This document shows positions 20,281 to 32,818 of a DNA stretch of 64,000 nucleotides, piece after piece. A program made the position numbers and the translations under genes. Numbering within the stretch: position 1 is the first letter of the stretch; each line of letters starts with the position of its first letter. The notes beneath the pieces are model-generated. The model was not told where the DNA came from and made no database searches. It saw only the letters and a program-made list of their open reading frames with translations. The stretch comes from Letharia columbiana (Eukaryota; Ascomycota; Lecanoromycetes; Lecanorales; Parmeliaceae). The stretch lies in assembly GCF_014066305.1 (NCBI RefSeq), contig NW_023501105.1:186001-250000 (forward strand), read 5' to 3'.

Positions 20281-22416
20281 ATGTACTCGAGAGGCTGTGC
20301 ATATAGCATACTAGATGGGATAGCATGTTCTGCCGTCATCCCTCGACACGGTATTAATTGCCGTTTTCCTTGCGCTCCAGACCTTCGACAGGCCCTCCCA
20401 CCAGGGAATCATCTTGGCTACCAATGGATCAGTCACCGCCACTCGCATGCAGCAGTAGCGGAAGAGGAAGACAAGAACCAACAAGATACAGGATCCGGAG
20501 TGGCGATACGTCGAGTCCAATCCAATAATGCTTATACTGCTCCCATCCTCAGGCCCATCACCTTCGACCAAGCCCAGCATGATTTGGAGGCAGAATCTAG
20601 GGAGACGTGGGAGAGGGAGCGATTTTCCGATCTGATTGCAAGATTCCTGCCCATACAGTCAGCATCACAGAAACAGGATAAGCGATTACAAAAATTCGGG
20701 AAGAACAAGGCGGATAAGCTTTTTGTCAACAAGCTGCTGAAGGACAAGGGACTGCAATCACACGACTGGAGGATAGCGCTTTCCATATTGCAGCAATACT
20801 ACACGCCCGAAGAGATCGATAAAGTCAAAAACATTGATACCTTTGATCCCGCACCGAGTCTAGACCAGACTCCTGGCTCTCATGCCCAACATTTTGATGC
20901 CGGCATCGAGATTCAGAGTCCTGTGCGAAGAGTCACCTCCAGATCACGCGATCACAGATCTTTTCGACTTGCTCACAACATTTCTCCTCCCGCTGAATGG
21001 TCAGAGGCATATCTGGCAGTCTACGTTGAGGCCCTCGCCGAGTCTCAGAGAACTCAAGCCAGAGTCGGTTGGGCAGAAAAGCCCCGGTTGAATGGTTGTA
21101 CTAATATTTGGGAAGTTGTTGCTGCTTTTGAACAGGTTTTTTACAGCACGGCGTCACAGAAATCCTTGAGCACCAAGGCTTGCAACACCGCATTGCGTTT
21201 CTTCTACGATCACGGAATGATGGCGGAGGCCCGGTCTCTCTTTATTCGGATGGAGGACTTAAAGATGCATATTTCGACAGAAACATGTAATATCCTGCTG
21301 CGCGGTTCAGCTTCGCAGAAGGACCTCCACAATTTCACATTTCTTCTGAGAAAAATGACGTATCGGGGCTTCAGGCCTAACGAGAAGACATGGACACTGT
21401 TCCTCCAAGTAAACCCTTCCAGTACGGTGCGAGCGGTCATTGTTCGGAAGATGGCAGACATGAATATGCTAGACAAAATTTCGATTAGAAGGGACGTTGC
21501 AGCTCACATGGTCCACTATGAGATTGTCAACCACCTAGGCGATGGCCATAATCACCATAGCTTTATTGATCACATGAATAGCAAGTACGGGATTGGATGG
21601 CTATCGACTACTGCAGGCAACAGGCTTTTGAACGAGGTGGCCAAGTGTAAATCGGCGGCGGAGAGCCTGAGTTTGCTTTATGAGATGAAGGAAGCCGGTT
21701 TTGTGCCTGATGACATCTCAATGAACACGCTACTTCGGCACTGTTTACCATTGAGGCGGCACGAGCTAGCAATTCGAATACTAGAAGTTTTCCGGTATTA
21801 TTACAATCTGTATCCAGGGCCGGAGGCATACGAGGCACTCTTTCTACAGGCGTGGAGAAGTCGCTTGCTCAACTTCTCTACCGTTATCTGGAGATCTGCT
21901 TGTATCTATGGTGCAGTGTCACACAAAATGCAGGACTTTGTCTTTCAGAGTCTGTTGACTTATACACCCGCGCTCGACAAACGGGTCCAATCAGACGATA
22001 CGGTCGAGCTAAGCAATTTCAGCAGAAACGAGAAGTTCAAGAAGTTTGCTGGAAGATTCGTGGTCGGTGAAAACGGCCCTAGAGGAGCTGAGTTAAGCCA
22101 CGCCTTTGACACTTCAGAATTAGACCCTCAAAGAAGGACCTTGAAATGGGCCCAAGTTCTTCTAGAGAGTAGTCTCCGCCTTTCCAGGAATTGTCTGCTG
22201 AGACATGATTTGCCACGGCTGCTACGCCAGGCTCTGACAATGGACAAGACCTGGGCCGCCGAAGGCCTGTATAAAAAAGACGACTGGCGGGAGATGTTCC
22301 CACATGCCATCGCGGTATTCGTGAAAGTCAAAGGAAGGCGCCAACGCAGACATTCACTGCGCTTGCGAAGACACGTGGTTCGAGGCCGTTTTGCCACTCA
22401 CCTGCGCATGCGATAA
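20281..22416 (+). CDS. Pentatricopeptide-repeat (PPR) protein, probably mitochondrial
   Basis: Intronless, 711 aa from ATG 20281 (longer frames start at TTG). The N-terminus is short, basic and without early acidic residues, fitting mitochondrial import. PPR-like helical pairs occur around residues 300-390 (TKACNTALRFFYDHGMMAEA, TETCNILLRGSA, RGFRPNEKTWTLFLQ) and 440-490 (LSLLYEMKEAGFVPDDISMN). Such proteins bind organellar RNA and help in processing, stability or translation. The C-terminus is strongly basic. The target RNA is not predictable. It is divergent from SCL1 across about 260 bp. Confidence 0.85.
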   Translation: MYSRGCAYSILDGIACSAVIPRHGINCRFPCAPDLRQALPPGNHLGYQWISHRHSHAAVAEEEDKNQQDTGSGVAIRRVQSNNAYTAPILRPITFDQAQHDLEAESRETWERERFSDLIARFLPIQSASQKQDKRLQKFGKNKADKLFVNKLLKDKGLQSHDWRIALSILQQYYTPEEIDKVKNIDTFDPAPSLDQTPGSHAQHFDAGIEIQSPVRRVTSRSRDHRSFRLAHNISPPAEWSEAYLAVYVEALAESQRTQARVGWAEKPRLNGCTNIWEVVAAFEQVFYSTASQKSLSTKACNTALRFFYDHGMMAEARSLFIRMEDLKMHISTETCNILLRGSASQKDLHNFTFLLRKMTYRGFRPNEKTWTLFLQVNPSSTVRAVIVRKMADMNMLDKISIRRDVAAHMVHYEIVNHLGDGHNHHSFIDHMNSKYGIGWLSTTAGNRLLNEVAKCKSAAESLSLLYEMKEAGFVPDDISMNTLLRHCLPLRRHELAIRILEVFRYYYNLYPGPEAYEALFLQAWRSRLLNFSTVIWRSACIYGAVSHKMQDFVFQSLLTYTPALDKRVQSDDTVELSNFSRNEKFKKFAGRFVVGENGPRGAELSHAFDTSELDPQRRTLKWAQVLLESSLRLSRNCLLRHDLPRLLRQALTMDKTWAAEGLYKKDDWREMFPHAIAVFVKVKGRRQRRHSLRLRRHVVRGRFATHLRMR

Positions 22417-23501
22417 CGTGACTTATCTCGAGGCCCAAACCACGGAAAATCGCCCGGGTTGGGCGCGGATGAACAAACAGCCAAAAGCAAGCGGAGAATC
22501 AAGAGCCTCCGCAAAGCCGGACCCCTCTTGCATGGCAGACAAAAGACTCGGCCAATCCCATTCACCTTCACATCAGATCTCTCGACCGTTTGGCCAAGGT
22601 CCTCTACTCGAAAAACTCCTCGCTTTCGGTCTCGTCGTCGCTCGATTCTGCAGACTTGAGGACGAAGGCGAACAAGACCCACTTGAGGGGGTTTTGTGGC
22701 ATCATCTGCGGTATCTCGGCCACTGCTCCTGGTTCCTAATCGAAACAAGAAACGGTCAACATTCCTGCGTCCACCCTCAACTCAGAGATTGAGCTCTTGT
22801 GTCGTCCGTGGGCTCTTCTAAGATAAGAAGCTGCCACGAAGATCTCTGAGGTCTTGTACACACTGCAGTGGAGTTTTCAGGTTCATGTACCAATACGTTG
22901 TGTTCATGTACCTTATGATGCCCATGTAGCAATTTGAATTAGACGCAAGTTTTTCATCAATACAAGACTGTAATCTATAAACACTCCCGTTCTAAGTTCA
23001 AAGTCGTCTTCACGGCAGATCAATAATATAAAGGCACTGAAATCTCATGGATCATTTGCGGCTAAGACGGAAACCACACTCATGCTTAGCCGCCGCAATG
23101 CTATGGAATTGTCACACCATAGTCATCGACAGAGGCCTTTGCTAATCCGCCCTTGGGATCTGGTGGCAGGAAAGCTGTCGGAAGAAGCCATGGCAAAAGA
23201 CAACTGCATAGAGAGTATTTGAGACCAGGGAAACCCAATTGCTCTTCACTGATATGCGTAAGACTTATCCCGCTACATTTTCACTTCCTCTGCCAGCGCG
23301 CCTGGTGGGTGACCTCCAAACTCAACCTCTTCGCCATCGTACCGCCCTGACCAATTGCCCGATTGATCGGAGGGAGATGGCCGTGGCTGATCACCACGCA
23401 TTGCTTTATACCAGCCGTGTCGAGCTCCTTCCCTTCAATCTCGACCTTTTCACTCAACTCTCGCTCTACCGCGGGACCAGCATCGACACATTTATTGGAT
23501 G
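22417..23501. other. Intergenic, start of the gene-poor accessory stretch
   Basis: Holds an open but unrecognised frame from ATG 22468 to 22792 (+) and, on the - strand at 23281-23505, a charged frame (AVERELSEKVEIEGKELDTA) without a plausible start. Neither can be supported as a gene. Confidence 0.3.
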
Positions 23502-23867
23502 TCAACAGATAAAATACTGACGACTTTCTTCACGCATCCCTTGAGTCTTCTGCCAATTCGGGAACATTTCGTCGTCCATCTGTCCCCAGTACGCCAACAC
23601 TCGTGCCTTTGATGCCGCTATTGGCTGCTGCTGCGTTGGATGGTGGTGTGTGTCTTTGAGATGTCTATTGACGTGTCACACGCGGCCAAGACATAGATGA
23701 TAGCGGTGCATTAGATGTTGGGCTTCGTCTCTCATGGCGTCATATCTTATGTAGAGATAAGTTTGCGCCAGTCTCGGTTGCTGGAGGAGTCTGATGTCGG
23801 GAGAAATCCATGTCGTGTTGTGAAGGCTGGTTTTAGCCATGAAAGAGGAAAAGAAGATGTCAGACAT
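23502..23867 (-). CDS. Hypothetical 104-aa protein, two exons
   Basis: Predicted complement(join(23502..23630,23682..23867)). The start ACCGCCATGTCTG is a strong fungal context. Exon 1 reads MSDIFFSSFMAKTSLHNTTW and LLQQPRLAQTYLYIRYDAMR. A 51-nt intron (GTGTGA...CGCAG) joins it to exon 2, which reads ARVLAYWGQMDDEMFPNWQK and ends YFIC. The frame stays open upstream of the ATG for some 150 nt with sensible peptide, so this may be the 3' part of a longer decayed gene. No family recognised. Confidence 0.45.
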
Positions 23868-24278
23868 GGCGGTAGCGATTTGTCTCAAATGCCCGCTCTC
23901 AATTTCCTGCCGGCCGGATGTCAGGACCCATTCGTCGTGCGCCTGTTGCTCGGGGCTTGTGTGAAAGCACCGGTCGACGGAGGATTTGAGGGTGTCGTGG
24001 CCGTGGGGGGTTTCGCCTACGCCCTGTTGACCACATATGGTAAATTAGGCACCAAGGGACGAGCGAATCCGCGACTGGACATGAAATTGAAAAAGTTTGA
24101 GTAGCATTGTATGATGGGTGTGTATGTTGGGTGCCGACCGGGTGTGTTGACCTCTTACGAGGTCAAGTCAGTAACATCAACAAATTGCAGTGAGGCTGGT
24201 GGAGGGACGCTGCTAGTAGTCATGTTGAATGTTTGGATTGGCTGACGAAGACCTTCCTTCCGTTGCAGGCCACGTTGC
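23868..24278. other. Intergenic
   Basis: Coding-like peptide on the - strand continues from the hypothetical gene (VGETPHGHDTLKSSVDRCFH) to about 24023, where it is preceded by a stop. Nothing else can be supported. Confidence 0.3.
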
Positions 24279-25463
24279 TCAGGTACGCTGTAGTGGGATA
24301 CCTAACTCAGCAAGCATATCTACAATCGGGTGTTTGAGCATATCATCTCGCTGCTCCTCGATCCTGAGCCACAGTGAGCCCACCATATTCGCTGCATTTG
24401 CGATAAAGGACCCCCAGCCTTTCCTCCTGCGTGGTATCAGAGCCATCCATTCGGATACAAGTATCAAGTTGTAGTCAGTGCCGGCATGTGCAGCTTTCAG
24501 GGCGTCTTTCGCCATTCCAAGAAGCCTCTCATACTGCGTGTAGACTTGTTTGGAGGACGATTTCTCTGGCAGGCGGACAACAAAGTGCACAAATGGCACT
24601 CCCGAGATGCTGGTCTCCACGTATGGCTTCAAAGGTCAGCTTCGTGAACTTGAGAGCATGTCCTGCAATAGTCCCAATGCAATATACTGGTGGAACGAAA
24701 AGACCTGCCTTCTGTCGACGTGGCTTTTGAAGGGAACATCTGGAAGTCCTCAGAATCTAGTCTCGGGAATATTTGGATGTGCTTGTGTCACTGAGAGGAG
24801 CCAGCTTCCACACCACAATTGTATATGATCATTTGTGGTGTCTCAAATTGTCTCAAAATCGCCCATGCAGCTGTCAGGTCATCTACATCCAAGTCATTCG
24901 TCTGTGGTACGAATAGCGTTGTATGCAGAATCAGCATTAGTCGATAAACACATTATTTGTTCAGTATAAGCTTATGCGACTGCCCGATCCTTGCTATGAT
25001 CTACGCAGATTTTGGAGTCAGTATCGCTTATTCGGGGTAGAAAATGGAGGTCTGGGGAGTAGAAAGGTCTTCTTGCTCCCAAAATATGTCTTGCGACTCA
25101 AGTCGGATACCAAATAGGAAGGATCAGCTCCGCAATGTACGTACCCATTCCTCTGGAGGGTCGACAAATGGACCGATGGGGTTTGAACGACCTGGATCTT
25201 CGGGCGAGAGTATTGGCTTGTTGCTCAAAGCTGGCGTTACGTCAAACTGGAACTGCACAAGACATATGTTCAGTTCACCGCGGTCCTACTGCATCGGTGT
25301 GGATATCTGCCGTGAAGCATCGCTCAAGTACCTGAAACCCCTGTGCCCATACTACCGAAGTCTTTGGCCGCTCGTACTGTATCTCTCCTCTGTCCACAAG
25401 GCTATCGAATTTTCGCAGAGCAATTGCTTCCAGCTCAGGTGGAATCTCTCTGTTGGAGTCCAT
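24279..25463 (-). pseudogene. Broken ATP adenylyltransferase (Ap4A phosphorylase, APA1/APA2 family)
   Basis: ATG 25463 opens a good N-terminus (MDSNREIPPELEAIALRKFD) to CAG|GTACTT at 25332. Exon 25145..25252 gives FQFDVTPALSNKPILSPEDP...PPEEW. The next family block, with the HLLLxNKF motif, is missing. The core resumes at about 24940 as LFVPQTNDLDVDDLTAAWAI and IIYNCGVEAGSSQ, then an in-frame TGA where relatives have a residue of the SQPHKHIQ histidine-triad motif, then HKHIQIFPRL. After further frame changes the C-terminus is readable (YNLILVSEWMALIPRRRKGW, ANAANMVGSLWLR). A functional gene would degrade Ap4A to ADP and ATP. The stop, the lost block and the frame changes mark a pseudogene. 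Confidence 0.8.
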
Positions 25464-26520
25464 GATCTAGAATTAGACACTAAAGTCAAGTGAAATTTTG
25501 ACCTAGTCACGAATCCAAAGTTCGGCTCTTTGAGCACACAATCATCACCGCAGCCTGGCCCTGAGTACGGTACTCCAACTGTGAACTTGTGAAGGCCAAG
25601 GCTTTCGGATTTCGCTCCGGCTTCTGGCTCCAGCCGCAAAGTTAGCGCTTTCGTCTCGCGTAAGTACTACAGTACGTGCATCGTCAAGGACTTCCCGCCT
25701 CAGGAGATAGATCGCCAACAAGTGTTCTGTTTTGATATCTCGAACATGTTTGCTGTCAACTGGCCTGGGTTTCCACTGATAAGCGGGAAGTCGTTGATGA
25801 TGCACGATTGGCGCCCTCGAATTTGGTCACCACATACGAGTATTGTTTGACCAAGATCTGCCGACCGCCGTTCCCCACACATGCACATAACGTCGCAAGT
25901 CTACGGAGTAAGTGAAAGGTCGATCTGGATAGTCTGGAGAGCCTGCGAACTCGGTGAGTTGAGAATGCCTGCTCAATCCGAATAAATCCGTTGGCGGGAT
26001 CTCCTTAGAAGCGGTATCGAATAGATGGCTTTCGTTTGCTCTAGGCTGTGACCCCTCAAACAAATCTTCCCCACACACACACACATCCTGCGTACAATTA
26101 TTTCGAATGAAGAGGCGGCAACAGCCCTGTCGACGTTTCCTTGTTCTGTATGTACAGTCTACCTTGTGACTCGCCCTCCTAGGCGGCAAGTCCTCCCATC
26201 TGCCACAGCATTGGAGAAATCGACATTTGTAGCGCTAGATGAGGTACTGATTGCGAGGCGTATACCGCGAGGTGCATATCGCCTGGCCGAGCCCCTTCTA
26301 GCACACCAAGAAAAAAAAAAATCTGCTGCTTGAGACGTTTCCTAAACATTTGCCCTAATCTGAAATAGCTGCCTAAAACATGTAGGTATGGCACGTTTAG
26401 CCATGGGGCTGTGTCGGGACTCGGTCTAGACTCTGTGTAGAGAGAATTCGATCTGATATAGAGCGCACGACGCACTCTAGTCTCCGTCTTACTCGAATTC
26501 TGTTTGTCTCAGTGACCATT
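25464..26520. other. Intergenic
   Basis: No supported gene. Short coding-like pieces on the - strand (CIINDFPLISGNPGQLTANM near 25700-25850) suggest another decayed gene, with no recognisable family. Confidence 0.3.
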
Positions 26521-28278
26521 ATGTCCGCTCCTACCGACATCGAAAAGCCTACCGGGCAGCGGCTCGCAAGCCAATACAAAGTCATTGAGAGGAAAGAGCT
26601 CGAGAGATCACAATACCCATGCACACTTAATTCGTCGTCTGCATCCATTCACGATCTCGCCTACCACCAAAGTATCCTAGGCAATGAAGACAACTTCGCC
26701 GAGCAAACCACCTGCAGTATCTTTGATGTGAATGGAGACGGGGTTGGCTTTCTGAAACCTGAGGTTCACGATGACGAGCTTCGTTGCTACATCCAAGCAT
26801 GGACAACTGCTTCGATTCTGCTCGCATTGACTAACAGTCGACTAGAGTCCAATGCTCCACAATGCTACTCGCATTATGTGAGTCCAAACCATGTGATTGT
26901 CCACCATGGGTCTTTTCTCACTTATATTGATGTTGCAGCTTCTTCACATCCAAGCAGCAAAAGGGCACAACATTCGCCTAGCAGATATCTCTGAGCCAAA
27001 CTCTGGCTCGAGAACTCCTCCACACATTCGAGGTGTCACCACATTTTGTCCCTTTGCTGCTTGCCGAGCCAGAGTATGCAGCCCCGGGTACCTATCATGG
27101 CTATGACCCCACAGGCCAGCTCTTTAGGCAAGGTAATGCTACTCGAGCGGAGACATACTAGATGAAATGACTGATGATCGTGCCAGAATTCATATGTCAG
27201 CATCCGCGATGGAACATACATACAAAACTTCAACCGTGCTCCATTTACATGAGCTTCCACAAGGCGATGGCGGTGACCACATACATTGTCGTTTCAGGAG
27301 ATGCCGATCCTATAGTTGAAGTCGCCAAACAGAGATTGAAAGACGCGTTCGCCCATCCGCATCAACTCAACAAGCTTCACGCAGGACTTCAGACTCGTTC
27401 TTCCTGCACGGCGTTATCGCCCAAGAGTCGTTCCTTCAATCAAAAGGTGTCATCACGAAACTTCGACATCGTCTCTACGATCAACTGGACGTCGTCGATG
27501 ATGACAAAAATGCAGAAAAAGGCAAGACTGAGCTGGCATTAGACCGAGATGCCCTAAGAGGCATAACGAAGAATCTACACATGATCTCGCAAGATGCCGA
27601 TGTACTTGTCTCAAGCACAGAAATGGGCACAATGGTAGTTGAGCGTATGGCTGTTGCGCACGCCTATCTCAAGACAACGTCCGACATCTCCTCGCGACAA
27701 GGGCACAATCAAGTCGATGACATGTTGGAGCATCTTATGCACTCTTTGCAGTCTAGGAAACGGTGGATTCTAGGCTACAAGTCGCGGAAAGACACTGCTA
27801 TGAACCTTGTGAGTTATCCTCGATCGCCTTGTGCAATTAGCTAGCGACTAACAGTATGCAGGTCTTCAACTTAGTTACCCAGCAAGACAGTGAAACAAAC
27901 ACTTCTATAGCACGAGCCACAAGGGCAGACAGCTCGGCTATGAAGATCATCGCCGCCTTGACCATGATATTTCTTCCTGCGACAGCTGTCTCGGGCTTTT
28001 TCGGCATGGTATTCTTCGACAACCAGAACGGCGAGGTTGTCGTGACAACTGATTGGTGGCTTTTCATTGCGACGACGATACCTATCACCATCATCTTGAT
28101 AATGATCTGGCGGATTTGGCTATCGTGGACAGAGCTCATCGAAGGACCCCAAATCGTTAGACGACTGGCGATAAGAGCCTGGTCCGCGGTTAAGTCTAAG
28201 ATGACTTCGATTTCATTCGAGGGTTTCGGCGATACCCCGTCGAGCATACCAGTGAAAGAAACCGATGATATAGTCTGA
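26521..28278 (+). pseudogene. CorA-like divalent-cation transporter with frameshifts
   Basis: ATG 26521 and exon 26521..26877 are followed by a 61-nt intron and HIQAAKGHNIRLADIS. The homologous reading then moves to another frame near 26990 (LARELLHTFEVSPHFVPLLL), shifts again near 27235 (YVSIRDGTYIQ, then CSIYMSFHKAMAVTTYIVVS) and near 27375 (SFFLHGVIAQESFLQSKGVI...). From there it is open to GT at 27809. The last exon (27862..28278) holds the two C-terminal membrane helices with TMIFLPATAVSGFFGMVFF and WWLFIATTIPITIILIMIW. The classical GMN is not kept, as is common in fungal CorA-like relatives. At least three frame changes that no intron explains indicate a pseudogene, unless the assembly has base errors. 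Confidence 0.75.
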
Positions 28279-29038
28279 AGGCATGTCTGGCTCACACCAA
28301 CCTGCTTTCCAGTCATCTACAGACCTATCTATGGTGCATCCAGTCCCAGAAGTAGAAAAGACCATCCGTGTTAGGAGATACAACTCAACGTAGCAGCATC
28401 TAAGGCTCTAACGCGTTGTTTAGCTTGTCTCGCGTAAAGTTCTGATCATCAAATGTCAATAATACAGCTTCTGGTTGGAAGCCAAGGATAGAGTCCGAGG
28501 AACATAGTCGATGCCCTTCTTTCCCTCTCAAGCGAGAGCTGTTGTTGGAGTGATGACTGATCGTATACATTACCCAGATGCTGGTTAAGAAGATGGTCGA
28601 AGCGGACATCGACCTCGTCCGCAGTGAACCCTGAACAGAGTTTCTTCGATCGCGCACGACAAACCCATCAGTAGAACCAGCTGAAACCCGAAATCGCGCT
28701 TGATTTTTTCGAAGATGTCTCAACTACAGCTGTGCTCAATGTCTGGCTATCTGGTAGCCTACACACCACCCTACTCAAGCATGCTACGCTTTTTGTTGCC
28801 TCAACCTTCAAAATACCAAAACAAAAAGCCTTATTAGCCAAGTGTAGCGCAGAAATGAGCGGCCAAATTTGAGCGAACACCACGGCGCTTTTTTGTTCTA
28901 AGCACTTGCGTCGAAAATTCCATTTGTGTATGTGCACTGATCCCCTATGAATTATGGACTAAGCAAGAAATCTGTATCCGCGGTCCAGAAGTACTGACCT
29001 CTGCTTGGCTCATCCGTGCTAGCTTACGCGTGTCTGGT
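28279..29038. other. Intergenic
   Basis: About 760 bp between a plus-strand pseudogene and the 3' end of the fucose-synthase gene. Only short overlapping frames, no feature supported. Confidence 0.4.
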
Positions 29039-30500
<1,462 letters not shown>

Positions 30501-30703
30501 GGGCAGCGTAGGCAGAGATTGGACCTCTAGTTTTTGCTCAGACGACAATAGTATCCGGGGGGATTGCGTCCGCTATCATAAAATGGACCTCCTATTATGA
30601 GATTTGGTCTCGTTCCAGGTTGACCTCAAATCATGCTGATAAAGAGCAGCATCAACTACGGACAGAAGATGTCCAGCGCTTACTCGCCTCCTCCTTTTGA
30701 TCG
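30501..30703. other. Short intergenic gap
   Basis: About 200 bp between the fucose-synthase start and the neighbouring fragment. No feature seen. Confidence 0.3.
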
Positions 30704-30898
30704 CTATGGGCTCCTTGGACAAGACAGCAAGAATTCCCCTGCTAGGCCCCCACTTGCTACCTCAGCACAGCGTGCATCGTTGCCTTCTTCGACACCGATC
30801 AGCGGGCTGATCTCGTAGAGCGAGCTTCGTAGGGCGGGACGGGATTCTGAAAACGTTGGCTGTTGGATTCCTGTGGGTGTGGGTGGAATCGCACTCAT
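30704..30898 (-). pseudogene. Gene fragment, N-terminal exon only
   Basis: ATG 30898 opens a well-formed N-terminus (MSAIPPTPTGIQQPTFSESR and ALRSSLYEISPLIGVEEGND). It has fungal codon use up to GAG|GTAGCA, after which only a few codons and a stop follow in any splice choice. It looks like the first exon of a gene whose remainder has been lost. No family recognised. Confidence 0.35.
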
Positions 30899-31118
30899 TT
30901 GCTGTCATGTTATTCATTATTCGTTTCGCTCATCTCGACTATCGTGACTGTATTAAGACCGCGTATGATTTCTATTCTTTTTGAAAGAATACCAGCACAG
31001 GTAGCCGGTCCACTCTGGCTGCCTGAAAGTTAGATCACTTTCCCCGCTTCTTCGGGTGATATCTGAACAACCTCCTAAATTCCGAAGATAGTCTCCCAGC
31101 AATAGGTGATCGGTAGTC
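30899..31118. other. Short intergenic gap
   Basis: No feature seen. Probably the upstream region of the broken gene that follows. Confidence 0.3.
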
Positions 31119-31683
31119 ATGGTCTCCGCGGGCAAAGTGGGCTTTCTCGGCCTTCCCGAAACATGCACTGGCGACCTTTGGCATAATGCTGCGGCTCAAA
31201 TCCTGTCCAAGCTTGACGGACGAGGAATCCGAATGGCACACGTCTCGATCCGTGGGATCGTTGCCAGAATGAAAGAAGAAGGAGAGAGCGTGCAGCGCAT
31301 TCCGGAGCTGTTCAGTTATCTGACGTCGCTCGGTCTCCCGTGTCTGCTGGTCAAGTTTGATGTTGGCCGCGACACGGAAGAGCAGCTTTTTGATGCGATG
31401 CTTGACGTTGATGCGAATCCATATCGTCTCTTGTGGGAGGCCCAACAGCAGCGTGGAAGTCAATCATTTCAAGCTCTCTGGCCAATTGCCCCAACGACCA
31501 ACAGGATGGGAACGGTGAGCCCGAACTCTCAAATATGTTATTGGGAGCAGGACGGGTCTTTTAGATGTTGCTGTTTTCGAGGGCATGAACTGCTGTTCAT
31601 ACGACGGAGCTGCATTTGACATTGCTGCCGGTGCCGGCGATCCAGAATGGGCCTCCTTTCGTACCAAGGAGTATCTCGGTTAG
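31119..31683 (+). pseudogene. Unrecognised gene with one probable frameshift
   Basis: ATG 31119 reads MVSAGKVGFLGLPETCTGDL, then HVSIRGIVARMKEEGESVQR and KFDVGRDTEEQLFDAMLDVD in frame. From about 31410 the convincing peptide lies in another frame (SSLVGGPTAAWKSIISSSLA NCPNDQQDGN). That frame splices in phase through a 50-nt intron 31515..31564 (GTGAGC...TTTTAG) to DVAVFEGMNCCSYDGAAFDI and ends at TAG 31683. Intron size and phase match the genome, so the 3' model is credible; the frame change near 31400 is not explained by splicing. The antisense frame over 31035-31463 is treated as a shadow. Confidence 0.45.
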
Positions 31684-32205
31684 GAGGTTCCGCAGGACCT
31701 TCGCCCCCTGCAACAATGCTCTATCATGAGTATTGGCTTGCTCGAGCCGAGTAGCTTTTGCAAAACATCGGGACGTTATCTAAGACTGAAAGAAGAGCCT
31801 TTTTACCGGTGGTTGGGTGGTGAACAAAACATTCATCCCGTGATACATTCGTCACAAGAAGCAGTAATAGAGGCAATAACACAGCATCACTATCATTAGT
31901 CGTGACTGATACAATCTCATGGTACCAGTGCCTTGAACGCTACCTCAAGCATCTTGAGCGCCCGGGCTTCGGGATTGTCGCAAATGATCAATTTCTGAAG
32001 GGTGTACTCCTTCATGTGAATCGCAATTCAATTGGAGTCTCTTGCATTTCAGAGTGTGACTGCGAGTCGTTCAAGGGGAATTGAGGGATCATGTGTCCCT
32101 CGCCGCCAACTACTTTGTTGCCAACGAAGTGAAGTAAACCAGCGGCATCGTTTGGGTTGGCACATAGCGAGGCTAGCTAGCGCTAAGCCATCTGCAGAGA
32201 GTAGG
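31684..32205. other. Intergenic
   Basis: No gene supported. Its last five bases (GTAGG, 32201-32205) are the left target-site duplication of the element that follows. Confidence 0.4.
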
Positions 32206-32430
32206 CACGCGGGTTTCAAAAAAGCCTGCACACCCCAAAATCTACAAATCTACCACAACTTGTCAACGAGTGGTCATAACAAAAGGCTTTCGCTATATAT
32301 GTCAAAGATTACATCAGAAACAATAAACTCACCGCAAAACATATTTTGTAAAGATAATATTGATGGAGTTATTTCAAAGAGTATCATTGGGGATTTCTTG
32401 GCGTGTGCAGGCTTTTTTGAAACCCCCGTG
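32206..32430. mobile_element. MITE-like element, 225 bp, with 28-bp terminal inverted repeats
   Basis: The left end CACGCGGGTTTCAAAAAAGC and the reverse complement of the right end CACGGGGGTTTCAAAAAAGC are identical over 28 bp except for one base. The element is bounded by a GTAGG direct duplication (32201-32205 and 32431-32435). The interior is AT-rich and non-coding. Length, structure and lack of an ORF fit a miniature inverted-repeat transposable element moved by a transposase elsewhere. The superfamily is not assignable from the 5-bp duplication alone. Confidence 0.75.
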
Positions 32431-32818
32431 GTAGGCAAAATCAGGCGTCGGGTTTTCGAAGGCTGCAACGCGAACCACTCTGGATGCGGTATCAAGCGGT
32501 TTTGCAAAGCCTCCTCGGTCCTCCTGTCAGAGCCTGACCTGACGTCGTGTGTGTAGCGCACCTTAGGGGGCAGTGCTTTGCTCAACCGTCAAAATGTTGC
32601 GAAGGCTCCGCTCCTTTCTATATTCTGGCTGTGTCCTTTTGGTAAGGTCGACTTGATACCTCGACTTTCGATGTAGTCGCTGTTATATATTACGCCTGCA
32701 ATTGTTGTCTTTCTTGGATCTTGGATCAGACTTAGCCTTTTTTAAATAAATATTCGCCACATTTGCGCAACGCAAATGAGCCGTCTGACCGCATTACGCC
32801 CGTTTCAATAAATTGGAA
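32431..32818. promoter_or_regulatory. Upstream region of the HeLo-pseudokinase gene
   Basis: Contains further degenerate copies of a GGGTTTTCGAAGGCTGC-like motif (about 32448-32470 and 32495-32510), resembling the inverted-repeat end of the neighbouring MITE. The closest 150 bp is AT-richer and carries the probable promoter. No defined site can be named. Confidence 0.35.

Noticed and set aside
22391..22792. 133-aa plus-strand ORF after the PPR gene
   Set aside because: Starts in the tail of the PPR gene at a non-ATG codon or at ATG 22468; all three forward frames are open here and none shows a domain.
31035..31463. Minus-strand 142-aa frame
   Set aside because: Overlaps the plus-strand gene whose second half has a phase-consistent intron; the antisense start and end have no splice or promoter support. 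Not fully excluded.
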